A stretch of 64,000 nucleotides of DNA from G963720515 sp963720515 (GCA_963720515.1 OY970397.1:1612001-1676000); one strand, 5' to 3'; shown: positions 8,619 to 20,381, counted from the first letter of the stretch. A program made the numbers and translations. Notes: generated by a model from the sequence alone, not told the origin.

Positions 8619-11600
8619 GCCTCCGCTCCCGAGACGCGAGCGGGCGCGGGCGCGCGGAAGGCGCGCGCGGTGGCGAAGCCGACGAGAGCCGCGGCGAGCA
8701 GCGCGTAGACGAGGACGAACAGTCCGACGAGCGGCCAGTCGACGGAGACGACGAGGGGCGGCTGCGGACGCGCGGCGTTGGCGGTCAGGCGCACGAGGCT
8801 CACGACGAGCGCGCTCAGGACGGCGCCGGTGACCGCGCCCCCGATGAGGCCGGCCGTCGCGACGATCGCGGCGCGCAGGCGGACCTGGCGGCGGAGCGCG
8901 GCCGGCGAGGCGCCCTGCGACTCGAGGTCGTAGAGCTCGCCGCGCTCGTCCCGGAGATCTGCCACGACGCCGAGCAGCAGCCCGACGAGGGCGAGCGCGA
9001 GCGCGACGAGGGCCGCGGACGCGAGGGTGAGAAGCGCTGCGCGCGCGAGCGGATCGGCGCGCAGGTCGCTGAACACGGCCGTCCGCGTCGTCACGTCGAG
9101 CGGGTCGAACGGCGGTGCGGCGAGGTCGGCGCGCATCCGCGTCTCCTGGCCGGGTCCGGCGTCGAGCCAGACCTCGTTCGGCTGCACCGCGCCCGGCGTC
9201 GCCGCGTTCAGGGCGGTCACGGCGAGGTCGCGATCCACGACGACCGCGTCGCCGTTCACGGTCGGCATGCGCTCGATCACGCCCGCAACCCGCGCGACGA
9301 GCTGGCCGCGGCCCACGTCCACGGTGAGGGCGCCGCCCGGCCCCGCTGCCGCGGCGAGGCCCGGCGTCACGAGCACCGGCACCGGCCCCGCGTCGCTCGC
9401 CTGCTCGGGCCGGTAGCGCGTGTAGACCTGGTTCGTGAGCGCGAAGTGGAACTCGGTCTTCGGCCCGGAGACGATCGCCGAGATCCCCGGGTTCGTCGGG
9501 AGCCAATCGTCCCAGCCGATCGTCCGCGTCTCGGACGCGCCGACCACCTGGAGCGGGCCGGTCGTCAGCACGCCGCGCGCCGCCTGGCCGGCGGAGGCGC
9601 CCGGGTCCTCGATGCGCCGCGGCGGCAGGAAGGTCAGGGCGACGAGCTTTCCGCCACGTGCCTCGGGCGGGATATCGGCGTGCAGCACGACCGGCTTGCC
9701 CGGGCCGATCGAGCCGAGCTTGAGCGTCACGAACGTCGCCTCGGGCGTGACGATCGTCGCCTGGAGCGAGAGCGGGTTCTGCGCCACGCTCGCCTGGAGC
9801 CTGAGCTCGCGGGCATCGTCGCCGATGGCGGGCCCGGTGAGGGAGACAGGCTTCCCGGGGTCGACGAGTGCCGCGAGCTCGGGCCGCGAGCGCGTCGCGA
9901 AGTCGCTGCGCCAGCCGCCGACCGTGGCGATCGTCTCCGGCGGGAGCCCGAGCAGCGTGACCCCGCGGGTCGAAAGCCGCGCGACGTTCCCCTGGAGCCG
10001 GAGCACCGTGGTCGCGCTGCCGCCATGGGTCGCCTCCTCGTAGCGTTCGATCGGCCCCGCCTGGAGGACCGGGACGAGGTCGCGGAGATCCTCGGTCGCG
10101 ATCGCGTCGGGCGGCACGGCGTACGCGGCCTGGTCGTCCTGGCCGCGCGCGAGCGTCGAGCGGTAGGTCTCGGCGAAAAGGGCGAGCCCGAGGCTCACGG
10201 TGAGGAACGCGATCGCGATCGCCGCGTAGCCCGAGTGACGGGCAAGGGAGAGCGCGGCCAGGCGGAGCGGCACGGCGCGGCGGCGCGCAAGGCGTTCCAG
10301 TCCGCGCAGCGCGGGGCCGAGCAGACGTGCGAACGCGACGGCCGCGACGAAGGCGACGAGCCCGGGAAGCAGCAGAAGGATCGTCCCGGTTCCACCCTCG
10401 CGGGCGAGCGCGCCGGCGTCGGTCGAGCCGCGCGCGAGCGCCGTGAGGATGACCGCGACCGCACCGAGGGCGGCGACGTCGATCGGCGTGAGCGCGAGGC
10501 CGCGCACCTTGACCGGCCGCGCGCGGACGGCGAGGAAGAGCACGAGCGCGGAGGCGGCCGCGAGCACAAGGCCGGCGACGAGCGCGTCCTGCGACAGGAC
10601 CGAGTGCGAGAGGACCGCTCCGACGGGCAGGCCCGCCCGGTCGGCGATCGCCCCCGCGAGGGCGACGCCCGCGAACCAGCCGACGAGCGTTCCTCCGGCG
10701 GCGATCACGACGGACTCGGCCGCCGTGCCGAGCTCGAGCTGCCACCGGCGCGCGCCGAACCAGCCGAGCCGCTGCCGCGAGGCGGTCACGTCGCGGCGGA
10801 GCGTCGCTGCCGCGAGCAGGGCGAACGCGACGAGGAGCGCGCACGCCTCGCCGCCGATGAGGAGCAGGCGGCGGCCCGAGGCCTCGGCGGTGTCGGCGGC
10901 CGCGGTCACCGCCTCGGCGGGCGCGTCGAGCTGGAAGCCGGGCTGCGCGGCCTCGAGCTCCGAGCGGACCCGCGCGACCCGGCCCGGGAACGCATCGGCG
11001 TCCCAGACGCGCACCGTCCCGGCGCCGAGCGGCAGCACCCAGCCGTAGCTCCGGTAGGTCGACCCGAGGCTCGGCGCGTCCGCGAACGTGTCCGTGCCCT
11101 CGGCCACGAAGAGCGGCGGCGTGTTCGGCTGGTGGTACGAGCCCGGCGCGACGAACTGGCCCAAGAGGACATCTGATCGAAGCACTCCCCGGCCGACCTC
11201 CACGACGTGGACGCCCTCGGGCTGCGGCAGCGGCCCGGGGATGTCGCGGAGCCGAAGCACCTCGCAGCGCTCGGGGGTGCAGCGCTCGGGAAGCCGGCCC
11301 GAGGTCAGCCGGACCCAGCGGCCGAGGCCGTCGGCGGCGCCGAGATCCACGAGCGCGCCGCCGATGAAGGCGCGCCGAAAGAGCAGGACGCTCGAGGGCT
11401 CGCCGACGTGGAGCCGCGCGAGGGACGTGCGGGCGGCCTTGTCGAGCTCGGCGTGGTTCTTGTCGGTCTCCCCCGGAACGCCGAACCAGAGCGCGCGGAC
11501 GGCCCGCTGCGGCTCCGGGATCCGGTCGAGCGCGCGGCCGACGCTCCGATCCTGCGCCACCAGGCTCCCGGCGAGAACGGCGGCGAGCGTGGCGGCGGCG

Positions 11601-11737
11601 GCCGCCAGCCCAAGGCCGACGAGCGCGACCCGGCCGAGGCGCCGCGCAAGGCGCGCGCGCGCGAGGCGAAGGGGGTAAAGCACTCGGCGACCTGTCGTCA
11701 CATCCTCAAGGTGCCAGATCCGCGAGCGTAACGACAA
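8615..11737 (-). CDS. FtsX/MacB-type ABC transporter permease
   Basis: The product has up to 1040 residues, with two FtsX-like halves. It has an N-terminal anchor helix, a large extracytoplasmic domain, three helices around residues 300-430, a helix pair near 440-520, a second large external domain, and three C-terminal helices (from about 900). This is the duplicated layout of large LolCE/MacB-like permeases in Gram-positive bacteria. The outermost start is TTG 11737. GTG at 11701 or 11683 is equally possible and would bring the start closer to the basic segment before the first helix. It overlaps the ATPase start by 4 bases and diverges from a LysR gene. Confidence 0.9.
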   Translation of the reverse strand: MSLRSRIWHLEDVTTGRRVLYPLRLARARLARRLGRVALVGLGLAAAAATLAAVLAGSLVAQDRSVGRALDRIPEPQRAVRALWFGVPGETDKNHAELDKAARTSLARLHVGEPSSVLLFRRAFIGGALVDLGAADGLGRWVRLTSGRLPERCTPERCEVLRLRDIPGPLPQPEGVHVVEVGRGVLRSDVLLGQFVAPGSYHQPNTPPLFVAEGTDTFADAPSLGSTYRSYGWVLPLGAGTVRVWDADAFPGRVARVRSELEAAQPGFQLDAPAEAVTAAADTAEASGRRLLLIGGEACALLVAFALLAAATLRRDVTASRQRLGWFGARRWQLELGTAAESVVIAAGGTLVGWFAGVALAGAIADRAGLPVGAVLSHSVLSQDALVAGLVLAAASALVLFLAVRARPVKVRGLALTPIDVAALGAVAVILTALARGSTDAGALAREGGTGTILLLLPGLVAFVAAVAFARLLGPALRGLERLARRRAVPLRLAALSLARHSGYAAIAIAFLTVSLGLALFAETYRSTLARGQDDQAAYAVPPDAIATEDLRDLVPVLQAGPIERYEEATHGGSATTVLRLQGNVARLSTRGVTLLGLPPETIATVGGWRSDFATRSRPELAALVDPGKPVSLTGPAIGDDARELRLQASVAQNPLSLQATIVTPEATFVTLKLGSIGPGKPVVLHADIPPEARGGKLVALTFLPPRRIEDPGASAGQAARGVLTTGPLQVVGASETRTIGWDDWLPTNPGISAIVSGPKTEFHFALTNQVYTRYRPEQASDAGPVPVLVTPGLAAAAGPGGALTVDVGRGQLVARVAGVIERMPTVNGDAVVVDRDLAVTALNAATPGAVQPNEVWLDAGPGQETRMRADLAAPPFDPLDVTTRTAVFSDLRADPLARAALLTLASAALVALALALVGLLLGVVADLRDERGELYDLESQGASPAALRRQVRLRAAIVATAGLIGGAVTGAVLSALVVSLVRLTANAARPQPPLVVSVDWPLVGLFVLVYALLAAALVGFATARAFRAPAPARVSGAEA

Positions 11738-11771
11738 GTGAAGTTTCTTCGTCTAAGGTTAAGCGTTACTG
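11738..11771. promoter_or_regulatory. divergent promoter/operator region between permease and LysR genes
   Basis: This very short intergenic stretch holds GAAG-TTT-CTTC (11740-11750), a perfect 4-bp inverted repeat. It is flanked by GTAACG (11728-11733) and CGTTAC (11764-11769), an outer inverted repeat. LysR regulators usually bind such symmetrical AT-richer sites between themselves and a divergent target, so the exporter is the likely target. The sites are seen; binding is inferred. Confidence 0.45.
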
Positions 11772-12695
11772 ATGCTCGACGTTCGCCGGATGCGAGTGCT
11801 GCGCGAGGTCGCGAACCGCGGCTCGATCGCCGCGGCCGCCCAGGCGCTCTCCTTCACCCCGTCCGCGGTCTCCCAGCAGATCGCGACGCTCGAGCGCGAG
11901 ACCGGCGTGGCGCTCGTCGAGCGCGGCCCCCGCTCCGTGCGCCTCACCGAGGCCGGACTCGCGCTCGTCGAGCACACCGAGGAGGTCATGACGAAGCTCC
12001 AGGCCGCCGAGGCCGACATCCAGGCGCTCGCAGGCCTCCGGAGCGGGATGCTCCGCGTCGCCTCGTTCCCGACCGCCTACGCGACGATCATGCCGGCGGC
12101 GATCGCCGAATTCCGGCGCCGCTACCCGGCGGTCGAGCTGATGCTCACCGAGTCGGACCCGCGCGCCGGGCTGAACGGCCTCAAGAACGGCGCGGTGGAC
12201 GTCGCCCTCGCCTACGAGTACGACTTCGTCCCGATCGAGCCCGACGACGCGATCGAGATGGTGCACCTCATGGACGACCCGGTGAACGCGATCGTCCCGC
12301 GGGCGCACCCGGCCGCGAAGAACCAGACCGTGAAGCTCGCCGACCTCGCGGACGACCCGTGGATCACGTCCACGCCGCGCTCTTCCTGCTACCAGTTCGT
12401 GCGCCGCGCCTGCAACGCCGAGGGCTTCGAGCCGCGCGTGACGATGGAGAGCGACGACCACGGCGTCTGGCAGGGCATCGTCGCGGCCGGCGTCGGCGTC
12501 GCGCTCGCCTCCGAGCTCTCGCTTCCCGCGCCCGATCCCGGCATCAAGGTCATGCGGATCGCGCCGCGCCCGCTCAAGCGAAAGATCTGGGCGGCCCACC
12601 GGGTCGGCGCGTCACACACGCCGGGCGTGGACGCGATGCTCGCGATCCTGCATGACGTGATCGCGGCCCGCGAGCCGCTCGCGAAGACCGCGTAA
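11772..12695 (+). CDS. LysR-family transcriptional regulator
   Basis: The product has 307 residues. The N-terminal winged helix is clear (residues 1-60, with AAAAQALSFTPSAVSQQI as recognition helix), followed by a linker helix and a type 2 periplasmic-binding-like effector domain from about residue 90. The domain is full length. The gene diverges from the ABC exporter genes with about 34 bases between starts, the usual layout for a LysR regulator and its target. A strong terminator follows the stop. The effector cannot be inferred. Confidence 0.94.
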   Translation: MLDVRRMRVLREVANRGSIAAAAQALSFTPSAVSQQIATLERETGVALVERGPRSVRLTEAGLALVEHTEEVMTKLQAAEADIQALAGLRSGMLRVASFPTAYATIMPAAIAEFRRRYPAVELMLTESDPRAGLNGLKNGAVDVALAYEYDFVPIEPDDAIEMVHLMDDPVNAIVPRAHPAAKNQTVKLADLADDPWITSTPRSSCYQFVRRACNAEGFEPRVTMESDDHGVWQGIVAAGVGVALASELSLPAPDPGIKVMRIAPRPLKRKIWAAHRVGASHTPGVDAMLAILHDVIAAREPLAKTA

Positions 12696-12700
12696 AGCGT

Positions 12701-12740
12701 GGCGGGCGGGAGCGGCTTCGCCCCCGCCCGCCTTGTTTCT
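12701..12740 (+). terminator. intrinsic terminator of the LysR gene
   Basis: A 10-bp perfect stem (GGCGGGCGGG / CCCGCCCGCC, 12701-12710 and 12723-12732) with a 12-base loop is followed by TTGTTTCT. It sits between two convergent genes and may serve both. Confidence 0.85.
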
Positions 12741-12752
12741 AGCCTTCCAGGG

Positions 12753-14791
12753 TCACGGCCTCCGCACGTTGAGCTTGAGCGGGATCGCGATCGTCCCCTC
12801 GCCGGCGTCGTTCGACGAGAGGCAGAGCACGCCCGTGAGCATCGAGGGGCCGGAGAGGCCGGCCGCCGAGAGCGTGATGGTGACGTCGTCCGAACCGTGG
12901 GCCGACGGCGTCGTGCCGGAGGTCGGGGAGGCGCTCGCCCAGGTGAGGTCGCTCGGCGACGAGCAGTCCGACACGGCCTCGGTGATCGTCCAGTTGAGCG
13001 GCTCATCCGCCTCGGGCGCGATATTCCGGATCGTGAGGGTCCGGGTCAACTCGCTTCCCGCCGGGACGGAGCCCGCGAAACTCCGCGGCGATGCCACCAC
13101 GTGCGGGCACTCGAAGAGCCGAAGCGCCGCCACGATCGGTTCCGGCGACACGTCGGCCGGGTCGAGGATCGTGGGGATGAGCCCGCGAAGCGCCTGGGCC
13201 ATTCGCACGATGTGCCCGGCCGGGCGCGTCTCCTGCGCGATGCCGTGGATGCCGAGCCGGAGCCCGACCGTCCCCTCGGCCCGCGGCCCCGAGTACTGCT
13301 CCTCCGTGAGGAAGTAGCCGCACGGCGGGGGATCGATGATGTGGTTCGCCGTCACGGCGTCCACGTCCGGGAAGCCCGGTGTTCGCGCCGTTCAGCGGGT
13401 TGTACGGCCACGGGTAGGAGCCGCGCGTGACCGCCCGGCCCGCGTTCGACTTGTTGAACGCGATCGACTGCTCGACGAGGGAGTGGATCGTCGCGCGCCG
13501 CTCCCAGTAGTAGTCGAGCATCGTGAACTCCTCGTAGAGGCTCCCGTACGACTTGCGGTTGCGATTGGCGAGGTTCGTGCCCTCGGCCGGCCGCGTCGCT
13601 CCGCCGGCCGCCCGGTTCTCGGCGAGGAGGCCGACCGCGTTCTTCAGGCTGAACGTGTTCCGGAGGATCCCCTCGTGGCTGTCGCCGCCGCTCGAGTACG
13701 GGCCGTGCCACCAGCCGTTCTCGGCTGCGTGCTGGTAGAGCCAGCCCTCGACGAGCCCCAGCTTCCCTTCCTGGAAGAGCGGCTCGTACACGTTCAGGTG
13801 GCGCGCCGAGAGGACCGGCAGGTCCTCGTTGTCGCCCTCGTGGAGGTCGACGCCGACCTCGGGCGTGTAATCGCGGAGCATGCGCGGCGAACGCCTTCGT
13901 CTCGGGCTGCTCGATCCCGGCATGGTCGCGGTTCAGGTCCGCTCCCGTCTCGTTGCCACGCGTGTTCGCCGCGCGTCCGTTCCCGTTGATCGCGGGGACG
14001 AGGAGGACGGTCGTCTGGCGGAGGATGTCGAGCAGGTGCGGGTCGTCCGTGAACGCGAGCATGCGCGCGAAGATGAGGCACGACTCGCGCCCCTGCGGCT
14101 CGTTGCCGTGGACGTTGCAGTTGTAGGCGATCGTCGGCGAGCTCGAGATCGCCGCGGCCGTCGGCAGCGGGGTGAGGGCGGGCGTCCCGCCGATGATGAG
14201 CATGTTGATCGGGCGGTTGCCGGGCGCCGCGGGGCCGCTCGCGACGGGGTTCGTCCGGCCGAGCTCGACCATGCGGAGGCGCGGGCTCGCGGCGACGAGC
14301 GCCGCCTCGTAGGCGTACTCGTTCACGTCGCTCGTGTACGTCGCGTTCCCGCTCAGCTCCCACTGCGTGCGGAGCGAGGCGCCAGGGCCGGTGCCCCACT
14401 GCGTATTGGTCGTGCCGAAGACCGGGTCGGAGTACGGCTGCGGGTTCGTCGTCCCGAACCGTGCTCGAACCCGCCACTGGTAGCGCCCGCCAAGGGCGAA
14501 GCCCGCGTCGGCGAAGCGCGGCTGGTCGGGCGTGATCGTGCGCTGGGCCTGCCAGACGCCGGTGACGACGGACGCGCCGGTCGGCACGTTCGCCGCGTCG
14601 ACGGGCGTGCGTTCGATCTGGTAGTCGGTCGCGCCGGCGACTGGCGTCCACGCGAGCGTGACGTAGCCGTCGTGCTGCGTCGCCGTGAGGCCCGTGACCT
14701 GGTTGGCGACCTGGGCCCGCGCCGCCTGGGCCGGCACGAGCGCGATGAGCGCGAACGCAGCTAGCGCGATCACGCGAATTGTCCTGGCCAT
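12753..14791 (-). CDS. secreted M14-family zinc carboxypeptidase (two frame breaks)
   Basis: Read through two single-base breaks, the product is about 680 residues. It has a signal peptide, a fibronectin type III domain (about 30-115), an M14 peptidase domain and a C-terminal Ig-like domain. The first zinc ligands are in HGNEPQG and the substrate-binding residues in NRDH. The third ligand is in VDLHEGDN, which lies after the first break near 13885. The second break near 13377 is an extra G in a GGG run. Removing one base at each site restores a continuous protein. The start has a GGGAGGGA ribosome site, and a promoter is visible upstream. As written the sequence would give an inactive product; sequencing indels are the simplest explanation. 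Confidence 0.85.
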
Positions 14792-14923
14792 CGATTCCCT
14801 CCCTGGTGTCGGGCGCAGGCCCCGCCGGAGGCGCGGAGGCCTCCGACGTTGCTCCGCTACGACACGACCCCCCGGGTCGCACGCATCCGCTGGACGGACG
14901 GACCTGGCCTGATGGGTGGCGGG

Positions 14924-14953
14924 AGCCTAGGAGACCTCGGCCGGTTTTGTCAA
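14924..14953 (-). promoter_or_regulatory. promoter of the M14 carboxypeptidase gene
   Basis: On the minus strand TTGACA (14953-14948) is followed after 18 bases by TAGGCT (14929-14924), a good sigma-70-type match in a GC-rich setting. It lies just past the hxlR stop and about 130 bases before the carboxypeptidase ATG, so this gene can be expressed separately from lon-hxlR. Confidence 0.6.
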
Positions 14954-14964
14954 CGCGGCTGCGC

Positions 14965-15262
14965 CTATTGTCGCGCGACGGCCCAGGTGCGGACGGCGTC
15001 CATGACGACGCGGAGCGAATTGCCCTCGTCCGTGAGGATGTACTCGACCCGGGGCGGGCGTGCGTCCACGACGCGGCGCTCGAGGATCCCCGCCTCTTCG
15101 AGCTCGACGAGGCGGATCGCCAGCGTCCGCGGTGGAACCGGCCCGACCGCCTGGCGGAACTCGTTGAAGCGGACGGCGCCCTCGTGCGCGGCGTAGACGA
15201 TCTGGATCAGCCAGCGCCGTTCGAGGAGGCCCGCCGCGCGGCGGACCTCCTCCGGCACCTCG

Positions 15263-15282
<20 letters not shown>
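14965..15282 (-). CDS. HxlR-family winged-helix regulator
   Basis: The product has 105 residues of HxlR/DUF24 type: WLIQIVYAAHEGAVRFNEFRQAV, then PPRTLAIRLVELEEAGILERRVV and a wing with the conserved VEYILTDEG. Two cysteines near the N-terminus (MRCRHCDE) could act as redox sensors, as in HypR/QorR-type members. The ATG at 15282 lies 20 bases inside the end of lon, so it is probably the second gene of a lon-hxlR transcript. The target is unknown; msrB and the carboxypeptidase are the nearest candidates. Confidence 0.9.
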
Positions 15283-17575
<2,293 letters not shown>

Positions 17576-17588
17576 GATGAAATCTCCT

Positions 17589-17617
17589 TAGGTGGTGTTC
17601 TCACGCCACCTAGTATA
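17589..17617 (-). promoter_or_regulatory. lon promoter with palindromic operator
   Basis: On the minus strand a -10-like TATACT (17617-17612) is directly followed by an imperfect 24-bp palindrome with perfect 7-bp arms TAGGTGG / CCACCTA (17589-17612). The start site would fall inside the palindrome, a classic position for a repressor site. The sequence is not CIRCE or HAIR. No convincing -35 box is seen. The same region lies upstream of msrB on the other strand. Confidence 0.55.
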
Positions 17618-17650
17618 CAAATTGAAGCGTCTACTCGAGAGGCGGTACAC

Positions 17651-18064
17651 GTGCCGGACAAGGTTCACAAGACAGACGAGGAGTGGCGTCGCGAGCTGAC
17701 GCCCGAGCAGTACCACGTGCTCCGCGAGAAGGGCACCGAGCGCGCCTGGACGGGCCCGCTCAACGACGCGAAGGCCGACGGCGTGTACCGCTGCGCGGGC
17801 TGCGGCGCCGAGCTCTTCGGCTCCGACGCGAAGTACGAGTCGGGGAGCGGCTGGCCGAGCTTCTACCAGCCGGCGAGCGGCGAGGCGGTCGAGACGGAGG
17901 ACGACAAGTCCTTCTTCATGCGCCGCACGGAGGTCATGTGCTCGGCCTGCGGCGGCCATCTGGGCCACGTCTTCGACGACGGCCCCGCGCCGACCGGCCT
18001 GCGCTACTGCATCAACTCCGCGGCCCTCGAGCTCGACGCCGCGGAGACGCCCGCCGAGGACTGA
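17651..18064 (+). CDS. msrB: peptide-methionine (R)-S-oxide reductase
   Basis: The product has 137 residues and is a full MsrB domain. It has two zinc-binding CxxC pairs (CAGCG and CSACG), the GSGWPSF substrate loop, HLGHVF, and the catalytic cysteine in RYCINS. It reduces R-methionine sulfoxide in proteins using thioredoxin. GTG at 17651 gives the usual N-terminus; a longer frame extends back across the lon promoter and is not credible. The gene diverges from lon, so the two protein-quality functions share one regulatory region. Confidence 0.96.
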   Translation: MPDKVHKTDEEWRRELTPEQYHVLREKGTERAWTGPLNDAKADGVYRCAGCGAELFGSDAKYESGSGWPSFYQPASGEAVETEDDKSFFMRRTEVMCSACGGHLGHVFDDGPAPTGLRYCINSAALELDAAETPAED

Positions 18065-18162
18065 CCGCGAGGGGATCGTCGGAGCGGCGCTAGCGCGTTA
18101 CGATTCCAGCTCTGCCCAGCGCGGCTCCGACCCCCCTCCGTCATCGGCCCCGCGCCCTGCTC

Positions 18163-19600
18163 GTGCTTGCCGCCGCGACGGCGCTCGCCGCGGGCCTGGC
18201 GCCGGGAGCGGCCCGCGCCGCGGCATCGCTTCGCATCGCGCCGACGGCCACGACGACGACGACCTACTCGTACCGCGGGTTCGCCTCGGTCGACCTCGCC
18301 ATGGTCGTCATGCCGGTCGGCGGCGACTTCGAGATCCAGGCGTCGCGCTCGAGCTACGACCTCACGCCCACCGTGACGCAGGTCGACCCGGTGACCGGCG
18401 CGGTCATCCAGACGCTCGGGCCGGGCTCCTTGCGCGGCTGGCGCGGGCTCCGGCGGTTCTTCGAGGTCACCGCCACGACCCTCGCCGGCGACCTCGTGGC
18501 GTTCCGCCATCTCCCGTTCTGCCCGAGCGGCAACGAGCGCTGGGACGACACCGCCTCGGCGACGCCGGCGTACCCGTCGCTCTGCGGAACCCAGATCCCG
18601 TTCGTCAAGGGAATGGTCTGGGGCCTCGAGGCGGGCTGGGCGTCGGAGATCGGCTCAATCGTGGACGGTGCGCCGGCATCCACGCGGCTCGGGCTCGCTC
18701 CCGGCCGCTACCGCGTGACCGTGGACATCGCGGAGCCGTATCGCTCGCTCTTCCACGTCCTCGGCCGCGGATGCGTCCGGGTCGGTCGAGGTCATCGTCA
18801 AGGACGGCTCCAAGCGGCGCCCCGCGGAGGCCCCCGCGCGGGCGCGCGCCCTGGCGCAGCGTGAGCTCCAGGGGCTGCCGCCGACGCCGGCCGTCCCCCT
18901 TGTCACGTCGCCCGACCCGGCCACGCTCCCCGATCTCGTCGCGCTGCCGCCGTGGGACATCGAGATCACGCACTGGAACCGCTCGCGCGAGTTGCTGAGC
19001 TTCGCGGCCAGCCCATGGAACGCCGGGCCCGGGCCGCTCGTCGTCGAGGGGTTCCGCCAGTCCGGCCAGGCGGTCATGGACGCCTACCAGTACTACTACG
19101 ACGCGACCCAGACCGCGGTCGCGCGCTCCGACGCCGGCTCGCTCGTCTACGACGCGCGCCGCGGACACGACCACTGGCACTTCCTCCAGTTCGCCCGCTA
19201 CGAGCTCAGGAACGCGACGACCGGCAAGCCGGTCCGCAGCACGAAGCAGGCGTTCTGCCTGGCGCCGACCGACGCGATCGACCTGACGGTGCCGCAGGCC
19301 AACTGGACGCCGTGGACGTCGTCGATCACGAGCGTCTGCGCGGGTCGGTCAGCGACCAGGATCCGCGAGGCGCTCCTCACCGGCTGGGCGGACACCTACT
19401 ACCAGACGGTCGCCGGCCAGGCCTTCGACATCACCGACCTTCCCGCCGGGCGCTACAAGATCTCGATCACGGTGAACCCCCACGGCCTGCTGCACGAGCG
19501 CTCGACCGCGAACAACACGGAGGAGCGCATCGTGTACCTCCGCGGACACAAGGGCGACCACCGGCTCCGCGTCGTGCCTTGGCAGGGCCTACGCGGCTAG
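18163..19600 (+). CDS. secreted lysyl oxidase-like copper protein (one frame break)
   Basis: Two adjoining frames (18163 to about 18760, then on to 19600) make one protein of about 478 residues once a single base near 18760 is removed. It begins with an Ala-rich signal peptide. The C-terminal half has the lysyl-oxidase copper motif HDHWHF followed by FARYEL, and the conserved Cys pair of the bacterial lysyl oxidase family. Lysyl oxidases oxidise peptidyl lysine to allysine; in bacteria the role is little known. The GTG at 18163 is the only good in-frame start seen, and a more basic stretch just upstream could also belong to the signal peptide. It follows msrB by about 100 bases. Confidence 0.8.
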
Positions 19601-19684
19601 CGCTCCGTCCTTCACGCGGCGTTAACAGAGTCCGAACCGGCGCTCAATGCATCCGTACAGGGCAATAACAAGTTTGCGATACAT

Positions 19685-19911
19685 ATGGGTGCATCTACCA
19701 GCGGCCACACCCACCTACCGAGCTCGAACTCCTCGCGGACGACGAGCGCGAGCGCGTCACCCAGTGGCGGATCGACCGCCTGCTCGAGGCCGGCTACGAC
19801 CCGGACTACGCGCTCCTCATCGGCATCGACCAGTCGATCGACCTGCATCGCGCGATCCGGCTCCTCGACGACGGCTGCCCGGTGGACACCGCCCTCCAGA
19901 TCCTCTTCTAA
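19685..19911 (+). CDS. small conserved acidic protein (start region out of frame)
   Basis: The frame ending at 19911 encodes a helical acidic stretch: ELELLADDERERVTQWR, then EAGYDPDYALLIG, DLHRAIRLL and a final ALQILF. I recall similar small proteins of unknown function in related actinobacteria. No ATG, GTG or TTG exists in this frame after the preceding stop at 19666. The ATG at 19685 reads into it if one base is added near 19720 (CCG-GAG), giving about 75 residues. It is therefore probably a real gene with a one-base deletion. A hairpin follows 27 bases after the stop. Confidence 0.6.
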
Positions 19912-19938
19912 AGCCCGCTCCGCTCGGACGGGGTCAAG

Positions 19939-19965
19939 AACGGACGCCCTCCCGGGGCGTCCGTT
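19939..19965 (+). terminator. hairpin after the small acidic protein gene
   Basis: A 10-bp perfect stem AACGGACGCC / GGCGTCCGTT closes a 7-base loop. It sits between the small gene and the YjbR-type gene on the same strand. There is no T-tract beyond TT. Confidence 0.7.
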
Positions 19966-20027
19966 CGCATGGGCCGCGCTGTCGACCCCGCGCTCCCACC
20001 AGTTCGTATCCTGGTCGCCGAACGGTC

Positions 20028-20381
20028 ATGGTGACGGTCGACGAGGTTCGCGCGTTTGCGATCACGCTTCCCCGTAGCAGCGAGGCCTTCGTCCGTGGTC
20101 GCGTGAAGTTTCGAATCGGTCGGATCGTCTATCTGGCGTTCTCACGCGACGGCTCGACGATGGGCTTCGCGTTCCCCAAGGAGTGGCGCGACGCGTTGGT
20201 CGAGTCGGAGCCGGAGAAGTTCTCGCTCCCAAGCGCATCCGACCTCCGCTACCACTGGGTTCACGTCGACCTCGCCGCCATCGACACGGCCGAAATGCGT
20301 GATCTGGTCGAGGACGCCTGGGCCTTCTGTGTGCCGAAGCGGGTCGCCGAGGAGTACGCCGCGGCACCACGCTTTCGCTGA
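20028..20381 (+). CDS. MmcQ/YjbR-family protein
   Basis: The product has 117 residues of MmcQ/YjbR type (CyaY-like fold): an N-terminal VDEVRAFAITLPRSSEAF, a central KFRIGRIVYLAFS strand pair, the KEWRDALVESEPEKF helix, and the YHWVHVDL strand. Members are small soluble proteins, some described as DNA-binding, and the biochemical role is unsettled. The ATG at 20028 fits the usual family start; a longer frame to 19647 is a shadow. The gene appears monocistronic. Confidence 0.85.
   Translation: MVTVDEVRAFAITLPRSSEAFVRGRVKFRIGRIVYLAFSRDGSTMGFAFPKEWRDALVESEPEKFSLPSASDLRYHWVHVDLAAIDTAEMRDLVEDAWAFCVPKRVAEEYAAAPRFR

Noticed and set aside
8619..10844. N-terminal extension of the ATPase frame to a 1279-residue ORF
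   Set aside because: The extra part is an Arg/Ala-rich shadow of the permease in another frame. The ATG at 8618 overlaps the permease stop and the ATPase motifs start just after.
17589..17612. Heat-shock CIRCE or HAIR element at lon
   Set aside because: The arms TAGGTGG/CCACCTA match neither TTAGCACTC/GAGTGCTAA nor CTTGAGT/ACTCAAG.
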